A stretch of DNA of 47,006 nucleotides from Leptolyngbyaceae cyanobacterium CSU_1_3 (GCA_012034655.1 JAAUOZ010000015.1:1-47006), one strand, 5' to 3'. Counted from the stretch's first letter, positions 1-9,370 are shown. Program-made: numbers and translations. The notes: generated by a model not told the origin, from the letters alone.

Positions 1-69
1 GAGATTGAAAAGAGGTTGCAACGGAATCCTGAACTACCGAAGTGGGATATTCTGATCCAACCTAATTAA
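1..69 (+). CDS. C-terminal end of an unidentified protein (partial)
   Basis: An open frame runs from the first base and stops at a TAA at 67-69, giving 22 residues rich in Glu, Lys and Arg (ending ...WDILIQPN). The composition looks like a genuine soluble C-terminus, but the fragment is too short to assign to a family. The following lipoprotein gene begins about 130 bases later on the same strand. The upstream part lies outside the window. Confidence 0.4.
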   Translation, partial: EIEKRLQRNPELPKWDILIQPN

Positions 70-196
70 TGGGTAAATTTGTTCCTGGAAATCTCCTTAC
101 AGCGTCATACAGTCTTTTCAAAGAAATGATGTGCTGTATCCTAAACAATGCTGTCGATCGTCCGACTTTTTGCCGTTCTCACCCAATTCAGATGCC

Positions 197-808
197 ATGC
201 TTCCTATGCTAAAGCCAACTGCGATCGCTGCCCTTTTGGGCCTGCTGTCGGCCTGTACACCATTGCCTACTTCGCGTTCTGCCTTGCCATCGGAGTCGCC
301 GCGCCCTATTCCGACTCTGCCAGCAGAACGGTTGCTGCGGCAACAGGCGATCGCAACGCCTAAACCGAAGACGGCTACAGCTAAACCCCCTGGCAAACCC
401 AACCCAACCCAGCCAGCGTTCTCTACGGCGGAGGTGACGAAGCTTTTGTCTCAGGCAGAAGATAAGGCGATCGCTGCGGCAAACCTGACCCAATCGGCAC
501 AGTCTAAAGAAGATTGGGCATTGGTGATCAACCAGTGGAAACGAGCGATCGCCATCCTTCAGCCCGCCTCTAATGCCAACCTGCAAAGAGCATTGGTGCA
601 GCAAAGACTGAAGACCTACCAAAACAATCTAGCAGCCGCTCAACAGCAAGCAAAGACTAATCCTCGCCAACTTATCCAGCGAGCCGGTGGCAGCACCAAA
701 GGAGGCATTCCCCTGATTGTCGCGCCTGCGTCTCCCGATGCAAAGCCCTCTCCGACTGCTTCCCCAACTCCTCTTCCTGCCCCACCGCCTCCCCCGCCTA
801 AAAGCTAA
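197..808 (+). CDS. Small proline-rich lipoprotein of unknown function
   Basis: About 203 residues. The N-terminus is a lipoprotein signal: a short hydrophobic stretch ending in the lipobox LLSAC, so the protein is probably cleaved before that Cys, lipidated and anchored to a membrane facing the periplasm. ATG at 197 is preferred over an in-frame ATG at 131 because the extra residues would spoil the signal peptide; ATG at 206 is also possible. The middle (roughly residues 75-165) is Ala/Gln-rich and predicted helical, with a segment resembling cyanobacterial proteins of unknown function that contain a W..A...W..AI.LL helix. The last 30 residues are Pro/Ser/Thr-rich. It ends tail-to-tail with the porin gene, the two stop regions overlapping by 11 bases. 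No enzyme motif is visible. Confidence 0.75.
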   Translation: MLPMLKPTAIAALLGLLSACTPLPTSRSALPSESPRPIPTLPAERLLRQQAIATPKPKTATAKPPGKPNPTQPAFSTAEVTKLLSQAEDKAIAAANLTQSAQSKEDWALVINQWKRAIAILQPASNANLQRALVQQRLKTYQNNLAAAQQQAKTNPRQLIQRAGGSTKGGIPLIVAPASPDAKPSPTASPTPLPAPPPPPPKS

Positions 809-2614
809 ACTGAGCACGAACGTTGCCCACCAAGACCGTTGGGTTGCTGTCGAAGTTGTTGGCGTTGAAAATTGCGTAGAAGGCAGGGACGATCGCAATA
901 TTGTTGGTCAATGGGTAGTAGTAGGAGGCTTCGAGATCATATTGTGTGCCGCCATCACCGCCGCCTGCCAGGAGGAACTGCCGCCCGTCTGTGTAATCGT
1001 AGGGAACCACAAAAGAAATCACGCCCAATGCGCCCTTCTTGCCCAAGTCTGGAAATCCTAATCCAAACTGGAATGCTTGTACATTGACATCACCGCCCGA
1101 TCGGGCTGGGTTCACTGGATTAATATTTGTGCTGCCGTAGGAATAGCGGCCAAAAATGCCAAACTTGGGCGTGACTAACCAATCAAAGTTGACGATATAG
1201 GCATCTGCCCCAGAATCGCGCACTCGCCCCCCAAAGCCGTCATCCGCATAGCCATAGGGCAGCGGCTCACCGACTGCGCCACCAATGAAACCGTTGTAGG
1301 CTTTGAGAGTCGATCGAGTATACAAAAAGCGTAGGTTTACTGCGCTGCTGGGCGAGTACGTCAATTCTGCGCTGAGGGTGTTAGTTCCCCGAAATAGACC
1401 ACTGGCTGGGTTACTAGATGTATTAAAAATTGCAGAATTGAGAAATTCTGTATTCTCGCCTAGATAGGCGGTTGCCAATCGAAATTTTTTGCTCGGAGTC
1501 CAGATGACGACTGCACCGGAACCCCGATCGATCGCATTCGACAAGGTACTGCCATTAGAGTTGTAGCTGGTCGCTCCGGTGAGAAAATTGGTGAAGCGAT
1601 TGGCATCGAAATAACGGTTAAAACTAACCCGTGGCCCAATGACCAGGCGTAAATCTTTGCCCACCGGGAAGGCATAGGATAGTTCTCTAATGACAACCTG
1701 GCTAGCAGTGGGTGTGCCGCTCTGATCTAAAAACGGCGTACCCCAGGAGTTGAAAAAACCGGCAGAGACAAATTGGTTAGCCGGAGAGTTTCCGTTTCCG
1801 GTTGCCAGTTGGGTAATCAGCGTATCTTTGCCCGTAAACGATGTGGTCAGAGTCAGCCAAGTGTAGTAGCTGAAGGTGGCATTGGGGTCGGTGCGTCTGA
1901 CTCGCGTTGGGTGTGTTGGTGGCATTCACGTTGGGGGGCGGCGAGGGCACTGTTGGGGGCGGAGAGCGATCGTTCTGCTAGCACGTCATCTCCGGCGAAA
2001 GCTCCGGTCATGTTAAACCACATCAATCCATTTAGTTTGGTGGTGGCTGAAAATTGCTGCTTTTCTAGGGTTGTAGTGCGGGCTTCTAGACTATCGACTC
2101 GGCCGCGTAGGGTAGTCAGTTCGGCGGCGAATTCTGATTGCAGTTTTTGCAGGGTCGCAAGGTCTTCTTTTTTGACCAAATCGGCGGTGGCGGCGGCGAT
2201 CAATTCATTGACTCGATCGAGACAGGCATTTAAACCAGCCGCAAATTCGTAGCGAGTCAGGGCGCGGTTGCCGCGATAAGTTTTATCGGGGTATCCAGCA
2301 ATACATCCATAGCGCTCAACTAGCGATTGCAATGCCTGGAAGGCCCAATCCGTGAGTCTCACGTCTGTTAGCTGCGAGACAGAGGTAACTTGAGACATTG
2401 CTGGGTTGTTCGATCGCGTCTCAGTCCCAAACTCAGTCCCAAACTCAGTCCCAAACTCAGAAACTTTGAGAGTTTGTTCAGCTTCGAGATTGGGTTTAGC
2501 TTCGAGATTGGGTTCAGTTTCTAGCGTAGGGTCTGCCAGAACGGGAAAAGAAAGCAAGGCAGAAATGACGATCGCACTGGTGGCGATCGTAGGCTTGATC
2601 AGGTTAAAACTCAT
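798..2614 (-). pseudogene. SLH-domain OprB-type outer-membrane porin, frameshifted
   Basis: The two reading frames together match the cyanobacterial iron-uptake/Som porin family (about 600 residues). The 5' part (2614 down to about 1935) has a signal peptide ending near residue 27, acidic repeats, an SLH domain (about 85-140) and a coiled coil (about 144-187) that would bind the cell wall. The 3' part (about 1915 to 798) is the beta-barrel, ending in Phe as expected for an outer-membrane protein. The frame breaks near 1933-1938, a run of six G on the plus strand. A third frame reads sensibly through a short Asn/Thr-rich linker, so two single-base insertions (at the G run and near 1887-1896) would restore one protein. 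The defect may be sequencing error. The family forms passive channels for ions and small solutes. Twelve-base in-frame repeats at 2427-2460 encode repeated GTEF units. Confidence 0.85.
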
Positions 2615-2615
2615 G

Positions 2616-2628
2616 ACTCCTCACACCC
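2616..2628 (-). promoter_or_regulatory. Porin ribosome binding site, exact complement of the Yfr1 sRNA core
   Basis: On the minus strand the 13 bases directly upstream of the porin ATG read GGGTGTGAGGAGT, which includes a strong Shine-Dalgarno (GAGGAG). This is the perfect complement of the conserved single-stranded core ACUCCUCACAC of Yfr1. In Prochlorococcus, Yfr1 is reported to bind porin mRNAs by this core and repress translation. The site match is seen in the sequence; regulation in this organism is inferred. Confidence 0.6.
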
Positions 2629-3035
2629 ATTCACAGATGGGACATCTACGGATGAGCACTGTATGCTGTACGCAAATTCACTCTATGTGATTAAAATTTG
2701 GAATCGTTCTGGCTTCTGTAATGCTGCATACACTCTCAAAGAATTACGTAATAGAATAGTTACCTTCGGTTTACAGCGTAGAAACAACATAGCAAAGGTG
2801 ACACCCCTCACACTCCAATTTTCTGTTTGTAGTTTTATATACAGAACCATCCAGGTTCGTGAATTTCAATAGAGGTCAACCTACAGGCTGCCTACAGCAT
2901 ACAAAGTTCGACACAATCCTCTGATAAATTTAGGAGCATCCCAACGGGGCAAAATTTTGTGCAAAACTTCCAGGTTGCCTTCGCCAAATTGTCTGCCTAT
3001 AGCCCCTTGACCCAGAGCGTAAGTTTAAGGTAACT
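2629..3035. other. Spacer between porin and ABC importer, no gene seen
   Basis: About 400 bases between divergent genes; it must hold the porin and importer promoters. A short inverted repeat (CCCAT at 2626-2630, ATGGG at 2637-2641) sits in the porin leader. Open frames here are short and lack protein-like composition. No riboswitch consensus (no TPP CTGAGA box) was found before the importer. Confidence 0.5.
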
Positions 3036-4157
3036 ATGACCAAGCGTATCTCCCATTTGCTTTTGGTTGCTGCATCGATCGTTGTTTTCGCAGGATGTAC
3101 TACCCAACCCACGGGCACGATCGCCCCTGCGGGCAACAATCCTACGGCCAGCCCTGCCGCTAGCACCGACAACAAAAATCTCAAGAATGTTCGAGTGCAA
3201 TTGTCTTTTTTGATGCAAAGCTTAGATGCCGCTTTGATTGTGGCAATTAACAAAGGCTACTTTGCTGAAGAAGGTCTGAACGTAAGCTTTGAGCGCGGTT
3301 TTGGCAACTCTGACACCATTAGCAAACTTGGTACGGGTAAGTTTGATCTGGCATTTAGCGATATGTATAATGCCCTAGAGTTTAATGAAAAAAACCCTGG
3401 AGATAAACTGTTAGGTGTTGCCATTACACAAAGCAAAGCACCCTTCTCGATTTTGTCTCTCAAGGAGAAGGGAATCAACTCTCCAAAAGACTTGAGTGGT
3501 AAGTTGTTGGGCGCTCCGGCAGGAGATGGGCCGCGCAAGTTGTTTCCCGTATTTGCCAAATCAACGGGCATTGATGCAAGCTCAGTAAATTGGACGACCA
3601 TGGAGCCAAAACTGCGGGAAAGCTTCTTGTTGCAGGGCAAAGTCGATGCAATTAGTGGGTTCTCAACGTCTGCGATTCCGTCGCTGCTCAAAGGGGGCAA
3701 AAAGATGGAAAACATCAACGTTTTCTACTACAACGAAAATGGGATGGACTTCTACGGCAACGTGATTTTAACCAGGGCCGATTTTGCTCAGAAGAACCCT
3801 GATGTCGTGAAGGCGTTTGTCAAGGGTTATATGCGGGGGCTGCAAGACGTGCTCAAAGATCCGACTGCTGGGTTAGATGCAGTCATGGCAGCAGATCAGA
3901 GCAAACTGATGGATCGCGAGGCTGAAAAAGTGCGGTTGCAAATTGCCCTAGAACGGATGTATATCACACCCGAAGCGGAGACATTAGGGTTGGGTGCGGC
4001 TGACCCAGCGCGACTAGAAAGAACCATTCAGCAAACTGTAGAAGGGTTTGGCCTCAAGAGCACCCCCAAAGCTGCTGACATTTTTACTGATCAGTTTCTC
4101 CCTGCCAAAGAGCAGCGACAAGTTCCAGCGCAGAGCGATCGTAAGCCTCTCAGCTAA
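3036..4157 (+). CDS. NitT/TauT-family ABC transporter substrate-binding lipoprotein
   Basis: 373 residues. A lipoprotein signal with lipobox FAGC puts the lipidated Cys at residue 21. The mature part has the NMT1/SsuA/TauA fold signature: a beta-strand followed by an AL.VA...GYF.EEGL pattern (about 60-80), then G..DLAFSD and later a conserved PKDLSGK region. It captures a small substrate in the periplasm and passes it to the permease. The family includes binders of nitrate, taurine, alkanesulfonates, and the thiamine precursor HMP; the sequence alone does not settle which. It is followed by an ATPase and a permease gene of the same family, so this is a complete importer. The C-terminal 20 residues are polar and possibly disordered. 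Confidence 0.9.
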   Translation: MTKRISHLLLVAASIVVFAGCTTQPTGTIAPAGNNPTASPAASTDNKNLKNVRVQLSFLMQSLDAALIVAINKGYFAEEGLNVSFERGFGNSDTISKLGTGKFDLAFSDMYNALEFNEKNPGDKLLGVAITQSKAPFSILSLKEKGINSPKDLSGKLLGAPAGDGPRKLFPVFAKSTGIDASSVNWTTMEPKLRESFLLQGKVDAISGFSTSAIPSLLKGGKKMENINVFYYNENGMDFYGNVILTRADFAQKNPDVVKAFVKGYMRGLQDVLKDPTAGLDAVMAADQSKLMDREAEKVRLQIALERMYITPEAETLGLGAADPARLERTIQQTVEGFGLKSTPKAADIFTDQFLPAKEQRQVPAQSDRKPLS

Positions 4158-4234
4158 TGGTCAGTTCTTCTAACCTATGAAACCCTGTTCTCAGCAAGCC
4201 CTACTGCTTCCTCCCTCACCCCTCCTTCCTCCTC

Positions 4235-5065
4235 ATGACCCACCCCCTGACCAATGAAGCCTCTACCGCTATAGCTTCCGGCAATAGCTCACCCCTCCTT
4301 GAATTTGACCGAGTGGGTTTGGAGTATCCCTTTGAGGGAGCAATGCGGCGCATTATCGACGAGGTGACACTCTCGGTGAATGCGGGTGAATTCGTATCAT
4401 TTGTGGGCCCAAGCGGCTGTGGCAAAACGTCGATTTTGAGGATGATATCGGGATTAAATCCGGCTGCGATCGGCACTATCAAATATCGTGGAACTCCGAT
4501 CGCAAAGCCGCTTAAAAATGTGGGGATTGCCTTTCAAAATCCGGTGATGCTGCCCTGGCGCAATACGATCAATAATGTGCTTTTGCCTCTAGAAGTCGTA
4601 GAGCCTTATAAGGGAGAGTTTCGCCAGAAGAAGGCAGAATATATCCGCATGGCCCAAGATCTGCTGGCAACCGTGCGATTACAAGACTTCCAAAAACAAT
4701 ATCCCTGGCAACTGTCGGGCGGCATGAGACAACGAACCTCTCTCTGTCGAGCATTGATTCACCAGCCAGAGATTTTATTGCTTGATGAACCGTTTGGCGC
4801 GTTAGATGCCTTTACCCGTGAAGAAATGTGGGTGATGCTTCAGGCGTTGTGGATGCGGGTAAAGTGTGTGGGGGTGTTGATCACCCATGACTTGCGCGAA
4901 GCTGTGTTTCTGTCAGATGTTGTCTATGTGATGAGTCCGCGACCGAGTTCGATTATTTACAAAGTGAAGATTGACTTGCCTCGTCCTAGAACTCTGGATA
5001 TGGAGCTATCTGACGAGTTTAACCACTACTTTTCTAGCATTCGTCGTAATATTCATCACAACTGA
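4235..5065 (+). CDS. NitT/TauT-family ABC transporter ATP-binding protein
   Basis: 276 residues. It shows Walker A (GPSGCGKTS, near residue 58), a Q-loop in the AFQNPVMLPW stretch, the ABC signature LSGGMRQR, Walker B (LLLDEPFGALD) and a switch His in LITHDLREA. It is the ATPase that drives uptake by the neighbouring permease and binding protein. The ATG lies 77 bases after the binding-protein stop. No clear Shine-Dalgarno is visible, which is common in cyanobacteria. The relatives are SsuB, TauB and NrtD; substrate is not deduced. Confidence 0.93.
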   Translation: MTHPLTNEASTAIASGNSSPLLEFDRVGLEYPFEGAMRRIIDEVTLSVNAGEFVSFVGPSGCGKTSILRMISGLNPAAIGTIKYRGTPIAKPLKNVGIAFQNPVMLPWRNTINNVLLPLEVVEPYKGEFRQKKAEYIRMAQDLLATVRLQDFQKQYPWQLSGGMRQRTSLCRALIHQPEILLLDEPFGALDAFTREEMWVMLQALWMRVKCVGVLITHDLREAVFLSDVVYVMSPRPSSIIYKVKIDLPRPRTLDMELSDEFNHYFSSIRRNIHHN

Positions 5066-5124
5066 TCTGCACCGTTGAGCGTTGCAATTTGAGCATAATC
5101 AGGAGTTTGCATGAAAATAAAATA

Positions 5125-5143
5125 CCAGGGAATCGAAACCTGG
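5125..5143. other. Short hairpin between ATPase and permease genes
   Basis: CCAGG and CCTGG arms flank a 9-base loop in the 209-base gap. No U tract follows, so it is not a convincing terminator; it might trim or stabilise the transcript. Confidence 0.25.
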
Positions 5144-5274
5144 CTACATGATTAACTCGCAGATCCCTAACTCAGTGCTTTGCTCTTAGTAACTCATACA
5201 TCATTCACAAATTTTTTAGCATTAGCCGAAACGATCGCAGTTTTATCTACCAGTCTTACAAGTTGCAATCACTT

Positions 5275-6036
5275 ATGCAAAAATTTCTCAAATCCAAATC
5301 GGCTGGTTTTCTGTTGCCGTTTTTTGCCACGATCGTTCTTTTTGTGGTGTGGGAGCTATTTGTAATCATTTTTAAGATTCCTCAGTTTAACCTGCCCGCT
5401 CCAACTAATATTCTGCAAGCAACGATCAACTTTGCGCCTCAACTGACCATCAATGCTCTGCGAACCCTGTGGACAACCCTATTGGGATTTGTGATTGCTT
5501 TGGGGGTCGGCGTTGTGTTGGGCTTCTTGATCGGATATTCGAGAGTCGCTTATTTAATGCTATATCCATTACTAGTTGCATTTAATACAATTCCAAAGGC
5601 GGCGGTGGTTCCGTTGTTAGCCATTTGGTTTGGGGCGAATGCTGTCCCCGCGACGATTACAGCATTTCTGCTGGCGTTTTTTCCGATCGCAGTCAACGTT
5701 GCTTTGGGGTTAGACACAGTTGAGCCAGAGATGAAGGAAGTACTACTGTCTCTCGGTGCATCTCAGGTAGAAATCTTTCAGAAGGTTGGCTGGCCGCATA
5801 CCTTACCCTATGTCTTTGCATCTCTCAAAATCGCCGTTTCGCTCTCTTTTATTGGAGCCGTCATTTCTGAATCGGTTGCCTCTAATGCAGGTTTGGGATA
5901 TTTGATCGTGCAGGCAACTGCTGACTTTAACGTACCCTTAGCTTTTTCTGCACTGTTAATTTTGGCTGCGATGGGCGTTGTTTTGTATAGCTTCTTTGTG
6001 TTTCTTGAGAAGAAAGTTATCTATTGGGCACGGTAG
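5275..6036 (+). CDS. NitT/TauT-family ABC transporter permease
   Basis: About 253 residues, with six predicted membrane segments and the EAA-type loop (EVLLSLGASQVEIFQKVGWP) that contacts the ATPase. The family is BPD_transp_1, SsuC/TauC-like. It forms the membrane channel of the importer with the upstream ATPase and binding protein. ATG at 5275 is preferred; an in-frame TTG at 5263 would add four residues. The 200-base gap upstream is longer than usual inside such an operon, so it might have its own promoter. Confidence 0.92.
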   Translation: MQKFLKSKSAGFLLPFFATIVLFVVWELFVIIFKIPQFNLPAPTNILQATINFAPQLTINALRTLWTTLLGFVIALGVGVVLGFLIGYSRVAYLMLYPLLVAFNTIPKAAVVPLLAIWFGANAVPATITAFLLAFFPIAVNVALGLDTVEPEMKEVLLSLGASQVEIFQKVGWPHTLPYVFASLKIAVSLSFIGAVISESVASNAGLGYLIVQATADFNVPLAFSALLILAAMGVVLYSFFVFLEKKVIYWAR

Positions 6037-6165
6037 CGATCGTTGGAAACTTGCATACGGAGCCGAAGCCCAGTTTCAGTGCTCTGATTGGATCGGGTTG
6101 CCAAAGTTAATAGCTGCGCTGCAAGCTCCTGAAGCCTCGATTCTTAACCATTGGGGGGAAGGTTG

Positions 6166-6861
6166 TTAGTCTACGATCGGTTCTTGGTGAACCCAGGGTA
6201 AGTTTAGGGTTTGTAGAAGCTGGCTCCACATTTGGCTTGCTTCAGTATTAGTGGTATTGGCAAAATACCGCGTTGCTGCTCGATCAATGGCGTTATACCA
6301 AATTTGATTCTCAATATAGGTTCGCTCAAGCGCCGATGAGGCTTTTAGCTGCGCCTCTAATTGGGGAGTCATGGGAAGGCGACGAACCCAGCCATCGATC
6401 GCTAAATCCGGTTCAATGGTGCGATCGAGTTTGCAATCGAGATTTAATCGCCATCGGTAAGTTTGATTCTGCTTGAGCATATACTTAGGAGCATTCGGAA
6501 GTGCTATCTTAATTACACCTGGCTTATTAGGTAATTGAATTGCTGCATGATAGATTGTTTCTCGCTCGTTGCCGCTTAACAGCAAGAATTCAATACGGCT
6601 GAGTTGCTCTGAACGATAGGGAACATAAAACCAAAAGGTCGGATAAGCAGAGAGGGTAAAGTCTTGGCCATTGTTCGCAACGATCGCAGTTAACGGTTTG
6701 GGAGTTTCAGGGCAGGCTGTTTCGGGGCGGCTCGTTCCAGGAGTTGAATTGCCGGAAGGTGTGCCTGTATCTGGGGCTTTGGGGAGAATTTGGGCGAGAG
6801 CAGGAGAAGTGCAAAATATCGCCATGATGAAAGCGATCGATCTTGAGTGAATGTTGAACAT
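6166..6861 (-). CDS. DUF928 family secreted protein
   Basis: 231 residues. A signal peptide (cleavage near ALAQ, residue 24) is followed by a Pro/Thr/Ser-rich linker and a DUF928 core with aromatic motifs (YPTFWFYVPY) typical of the family. The function is unknown; the protein is expected in the periplasm or cell envelope. It is the last gene of the minus-strand series sigma factor, DUF1822, CHAT/CHASE2, DUF928, lying 115 bases below the CHAT gene. DUF928 genes often sit next to CHAT/CHASE2 genes in cyanobacteria, so it may be part of the same sensory or envelope module (inference). Confidence 0.85.
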   Translation of the reverse strand: MFNIHSRSIAFIMAIFCTSPALAQILPKAPDTGTPSGNSTPGTSRPETACPETPKPLTAIVANNGQDFTLSAYPTFWFYVPYRSEQLSRIEFLLLSGNERETIYHAAIQLPNKPGVIKIALPNAPKYMLKQNQTYRWRLNLDCKLDRTIEPDLAIDGWVRRLPMTPQLEAQLKASSALERTYIENQIWYNAIDRAATRYFANTTNTEASQMWSQLLQTLNLPWVHQEPIVD

Positions 6862-6890
6862 TGAATTAAACCTCTGGATGAATTAAGAGA

Positions 6891-6969
6891 CCCTGAGGGG
6901 CAAGTGCAGAAATAAAATTCGGCAACAATGAATTCTCGTAGGGGTGTGGCGCGGTAATGCCCTTCAGGG
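6891..6969. repeat. Imperfect inverted repeat between CHAT/CHASE2 and DUF928 genes
   Basis: CCCTGAGGGGCA (6891-6902) pairs with TGCCCTTCAGGG (6958-6969) at 11 of 12 positions around a 55-base loop. It may be a degenerate copy of a dispersed palindrome, or may affect transcript processing between the two genes. Confidence 0.4.
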
Positions 6970-6976
6970 GGGTACA

Positions 6977-9343
6977 TTATTGATCTACCAGTCCCTTCGG
7001 AGCAATTTGGTTTGCGATCGCGATTGTTCCGCTTGTGAGTAAAAGTGCGATCGCCGATGGGACAAAGGGAATCCATAAGCTTTGTGCAAATGCAAGCCAG
7101 CAGCAGCCATAGAGAACAAGAACCGCAGAACCGAGGACCAAGCCTTGCTCGGAAAGTCTACGGAATCGCCACAGAATCAGACCTCCAACGAGTGACCAGC
7201 TTAGAACCCAAATGGCATCGCCCCAGAAAGGAAGCCAATGAATTAAACGCCGCCGATCTTCAACTGCGCTCAACAGTTGACTAACACTGTGAGCATGAAC
7301 CTGTAAGCCCCGCAGCCGACCATAGGGCGTATTGTGCAAATCGGGAATGCTGGGCGCAGTGATCCCGACTAAAACTACTCGCTCGACCACTAAGTCTGAC
7401 TTGAATTCGCCAGTGTTGCGAAGAACATCTCGAAACGTGATTTGTCGGGCGATCTGCTGTGGGTTTAAGGTACGACGATAGCGAATTAGCGATTGATTGC
7501 CACGATCGTCTAAGTTCTGATATCCCCCACTGTGCCTTGCTAAACGTCGAACTAAAGTTGAACCCAATTGCCACTGATTTGCTTGAACTGCGATCGCAAT
7601 CTTTTTAGATTGAAAGTAGCGTGCAGAGAGTTGTAACGCAAAAGAGTAGGAAGCTGGGCAGCGAGAAGAAGTTGCAACTGGGTTGGGGCTGCGGGATAGT
7701 AAGTAACGACGCACAGTAGAGTCTTGGTTGCCCGTCTGTTGTTCATCGCTGTGCAAATCAACAAATCCAAGCTGATCTTCTGAGAGCTTTTGCGGGGGTG
7801 CGATGCTTTTCTCAGAGATACTATCGATCGAGCAAATTGGAACAAACAAAGGATCGCTCAATTGCTCAATCAGTTGGGCTTGTCCCTTTCCCACAGGCTG
7901 ATCTCGGACAATATCAACGCCGATCGCCGCAGGTTTTCCCTGTTTTAGCTTCTGCAAAAGTTGAGCTAAGGTTGCATCGGGAATCGGATGGCCATATTGA
8001 CGAATATCTTCTTCATCCGCACCGACAATGACCAATCGCGGATCAATCGGTTCGATGGGTTGTTGTCGCATAACCTGATCGAAGGCTTGCAGTTCCCAGG
8101 CTTGTAATATTCCCTGCGATCGTGCCCACAGCGTCAGACTAGCTACCAGCAAGCTTGCTAACATTACACCGTGTAATTTAACCTTTGGCAAAAAGGAGCG
8201 ACGTGGCAGAGCATTAGATCCCTTGCCTTGCAGTGCTTGCCAAGTAGGAGGAACGTCAGCCGGATTTTGATAGAGGATGGGTAGCCAAGTTGCACCGGGC
8301 AAGTTTTGGAACTCTTCTAATCGTTCTTGAGATCGCCGAACTGCGGTATATAAGGATTGATCCTTTTCATATTCTGATAGAAATTCTTTTAGAAAAGACT
8401 GTGCTACTGAATCGGGTACTTTCTCCTGCATGAAAATCACGATCGCAATGTTCAGACTTGCCAATCGTTGTGCCAAGCCTAACCCATCACAAGAATTGAA
8501 AATCGCAATCTTTAGTCCTTTACGAATTGCTTCTCTCAAAGCATTGCGAAATTGATCAACTTCAAGACTTTCGCGATCGTTCAATGCAATCTTGCCAGTC
8601 TGTTGTTCTGTATGACTATGACCCGCAAAAAAGAATAAATCCCAACCGCGATCGTCTCGAAGCCGATGGATCAATTCTTGGGCCGTCGGCTGATGCAGAA
8701 ATATCGTATCTGCTTGCTTGAGTTGTTGAATCGCTGTTTCGTCGGGTGTTAAGTCGAGTTGAGCACGATCGCCTAGAACTGCCAGAATGCGAACAAGTTT
8801 AGAGGTTGCAATGGCGCGATCGGGCTGTTCTTGCTCAAAATCAGGAAAGCTATACCCCACGCCAACCTGGGGATAATCACGCAGCAAATCCCACGCTTGC
8901 CAGGGAAGCTTCCAGAGTTGAGGTTCTCTTGCTTGAACAACAACCCGAATGCGATCGGGATAGCTCGCTAGTTCTCTGGCGAGTCGCTCTCGAATTTTTT
9001 GCCATCCCTCAGCCGCCGTAGATTGCAGCCAGGCTCCCATATTCATTTCTAGTGCTTTTGCAAACTGACGACACGCTTCAATATCTTCGCGGGTCGATCG
9101 ATGGGTGACTAAGTGTTGATCAACTTCCCAATCATCTGAATGCTGATTTGAGCGATCGAGAACAGTGAGACTACGAAACGTCTGCTGCCAACACAGATAT
9201 AAACTTTCGATCTCTAAATTAGCAGGTAATCGACCTTCAAGTTCTGCGATCGGGGAGCCATAATCTTCGCGCAATTGCAATGTGACTGCAAAGCCTTGCT
9301 CGAAGCTCCCTTGCCCAATTTTCAGCACCGCCACTCTAGACAT
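6977..9343 (-). CDS. CHAT caspase-like protease fused to CHASE2 sensor and membrane segments
   Basis: 788 residues. The N-terminal half is a CHAT domain: the His in FFFAGHSH (H242) and the Cys in IFNSCDG (C285) form the expected catalytic dyad. A membrane segment follows (about 393-410), then a CHASE2 extracytoplasmic sensor (about 415-690) and three membrane segments at the C-terminus. The architecture suggests a cytoplasmic protease controlled by a periplasmic signal, the signal being unknown. It lies 27 bases downstream of the DUF1822 gene and probably shares its transcript. The catalytic residues are intact, so it is likely active. The substrate is not known; the sigma factor and DUF1822 protein in the same operon are natural candidates (inference). 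Confidence 0.92.
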   Translation of the reverse strand: MSRVAVLKIGQGSFEQGFAVTLQLREDYGSPIAELEGRLPANLEIESLYLCWQQTFRSLTVLDRSNQHSDDWEVDQHLVTHRSTREDIEACRQFAKALEMNMGAWLQSTAAEGWQKIRERLARELASYPDRIRVVVQAREPQLWKLPWQAWDLLRDYPQVGVGYSFPDFEQEQPDRAIATSKLVRILAVLGDRAQLDLTPDETAIQQLKQADTIFLHQPTAQELIHRLRDDRGWDLFFFAGHSHTEQQTGKIALNDRESLEVDQFRNALREAIRKGLKIAIFNSCDGLGLAQRLASLNIAIVIFMQEKVPDSVAQSFLKEFLSEYEKDQSLYTAVRRSQERLEEFQNLPGATWLPILYQNPADVPPTWQALQGKGSNALPRRSFLPKVKLHGVMLASLLVASLTLWARSQGILQAWELQAFDQVMRQQPIEPIDPRLVIVGADEEDIRQYGHPIPDATLAQLLQKLKQGKPAAIGVDIVRDQPVGKGQAQLIEQLSDPLFVPICSIDSISEKSIAPPQKLSEDQLGFVDLHSDEQQTGNQDSTVRRYLLSRSPNPVATSSRCPASYSFALQLSARYFQSKKIAIAVQANQWQLGSTLVRRLARHSGGYQNLDDRGNQSLIRYRRTLNPQQIARQITFRDVLRNTGEFKSDLVVERVVLVGITAPSIPDLHNTPYGRLRGLQVHAHSVSQLLSAVEDRRRLIHWLPFWGDAIWVLSWSLVGGLILWRFRRLSEQGLVLGSAVLVLYGCCWLAFAQSLWIPFVPSAIALLLTSGTIAIANQIAPKGLVDQ

Positions 9344-9370
9344 AGCTTACAGGTAGTTTATTTCAGGAGA

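Noticed and set aside
1880..1945. Programmed frameshifting in the porin
   Set aside because: No slippery site with downstream structure is apparent, and two shifts would be needed.
2616..2641. Plus-strand match to the Yfr1 core followed by a hairpin, as if yfr1 itself
   Set aside because: There is no 5' hairpin and no T-tract terminator, and the match is exactly the minus-strand porin ribosome binding site, so it is a target rather than the sRNA gene.
2880..3035. TPP riboswitch before the NMT1-like importer
   Set aside because: No CTGAGA box or thi-box fold was found.
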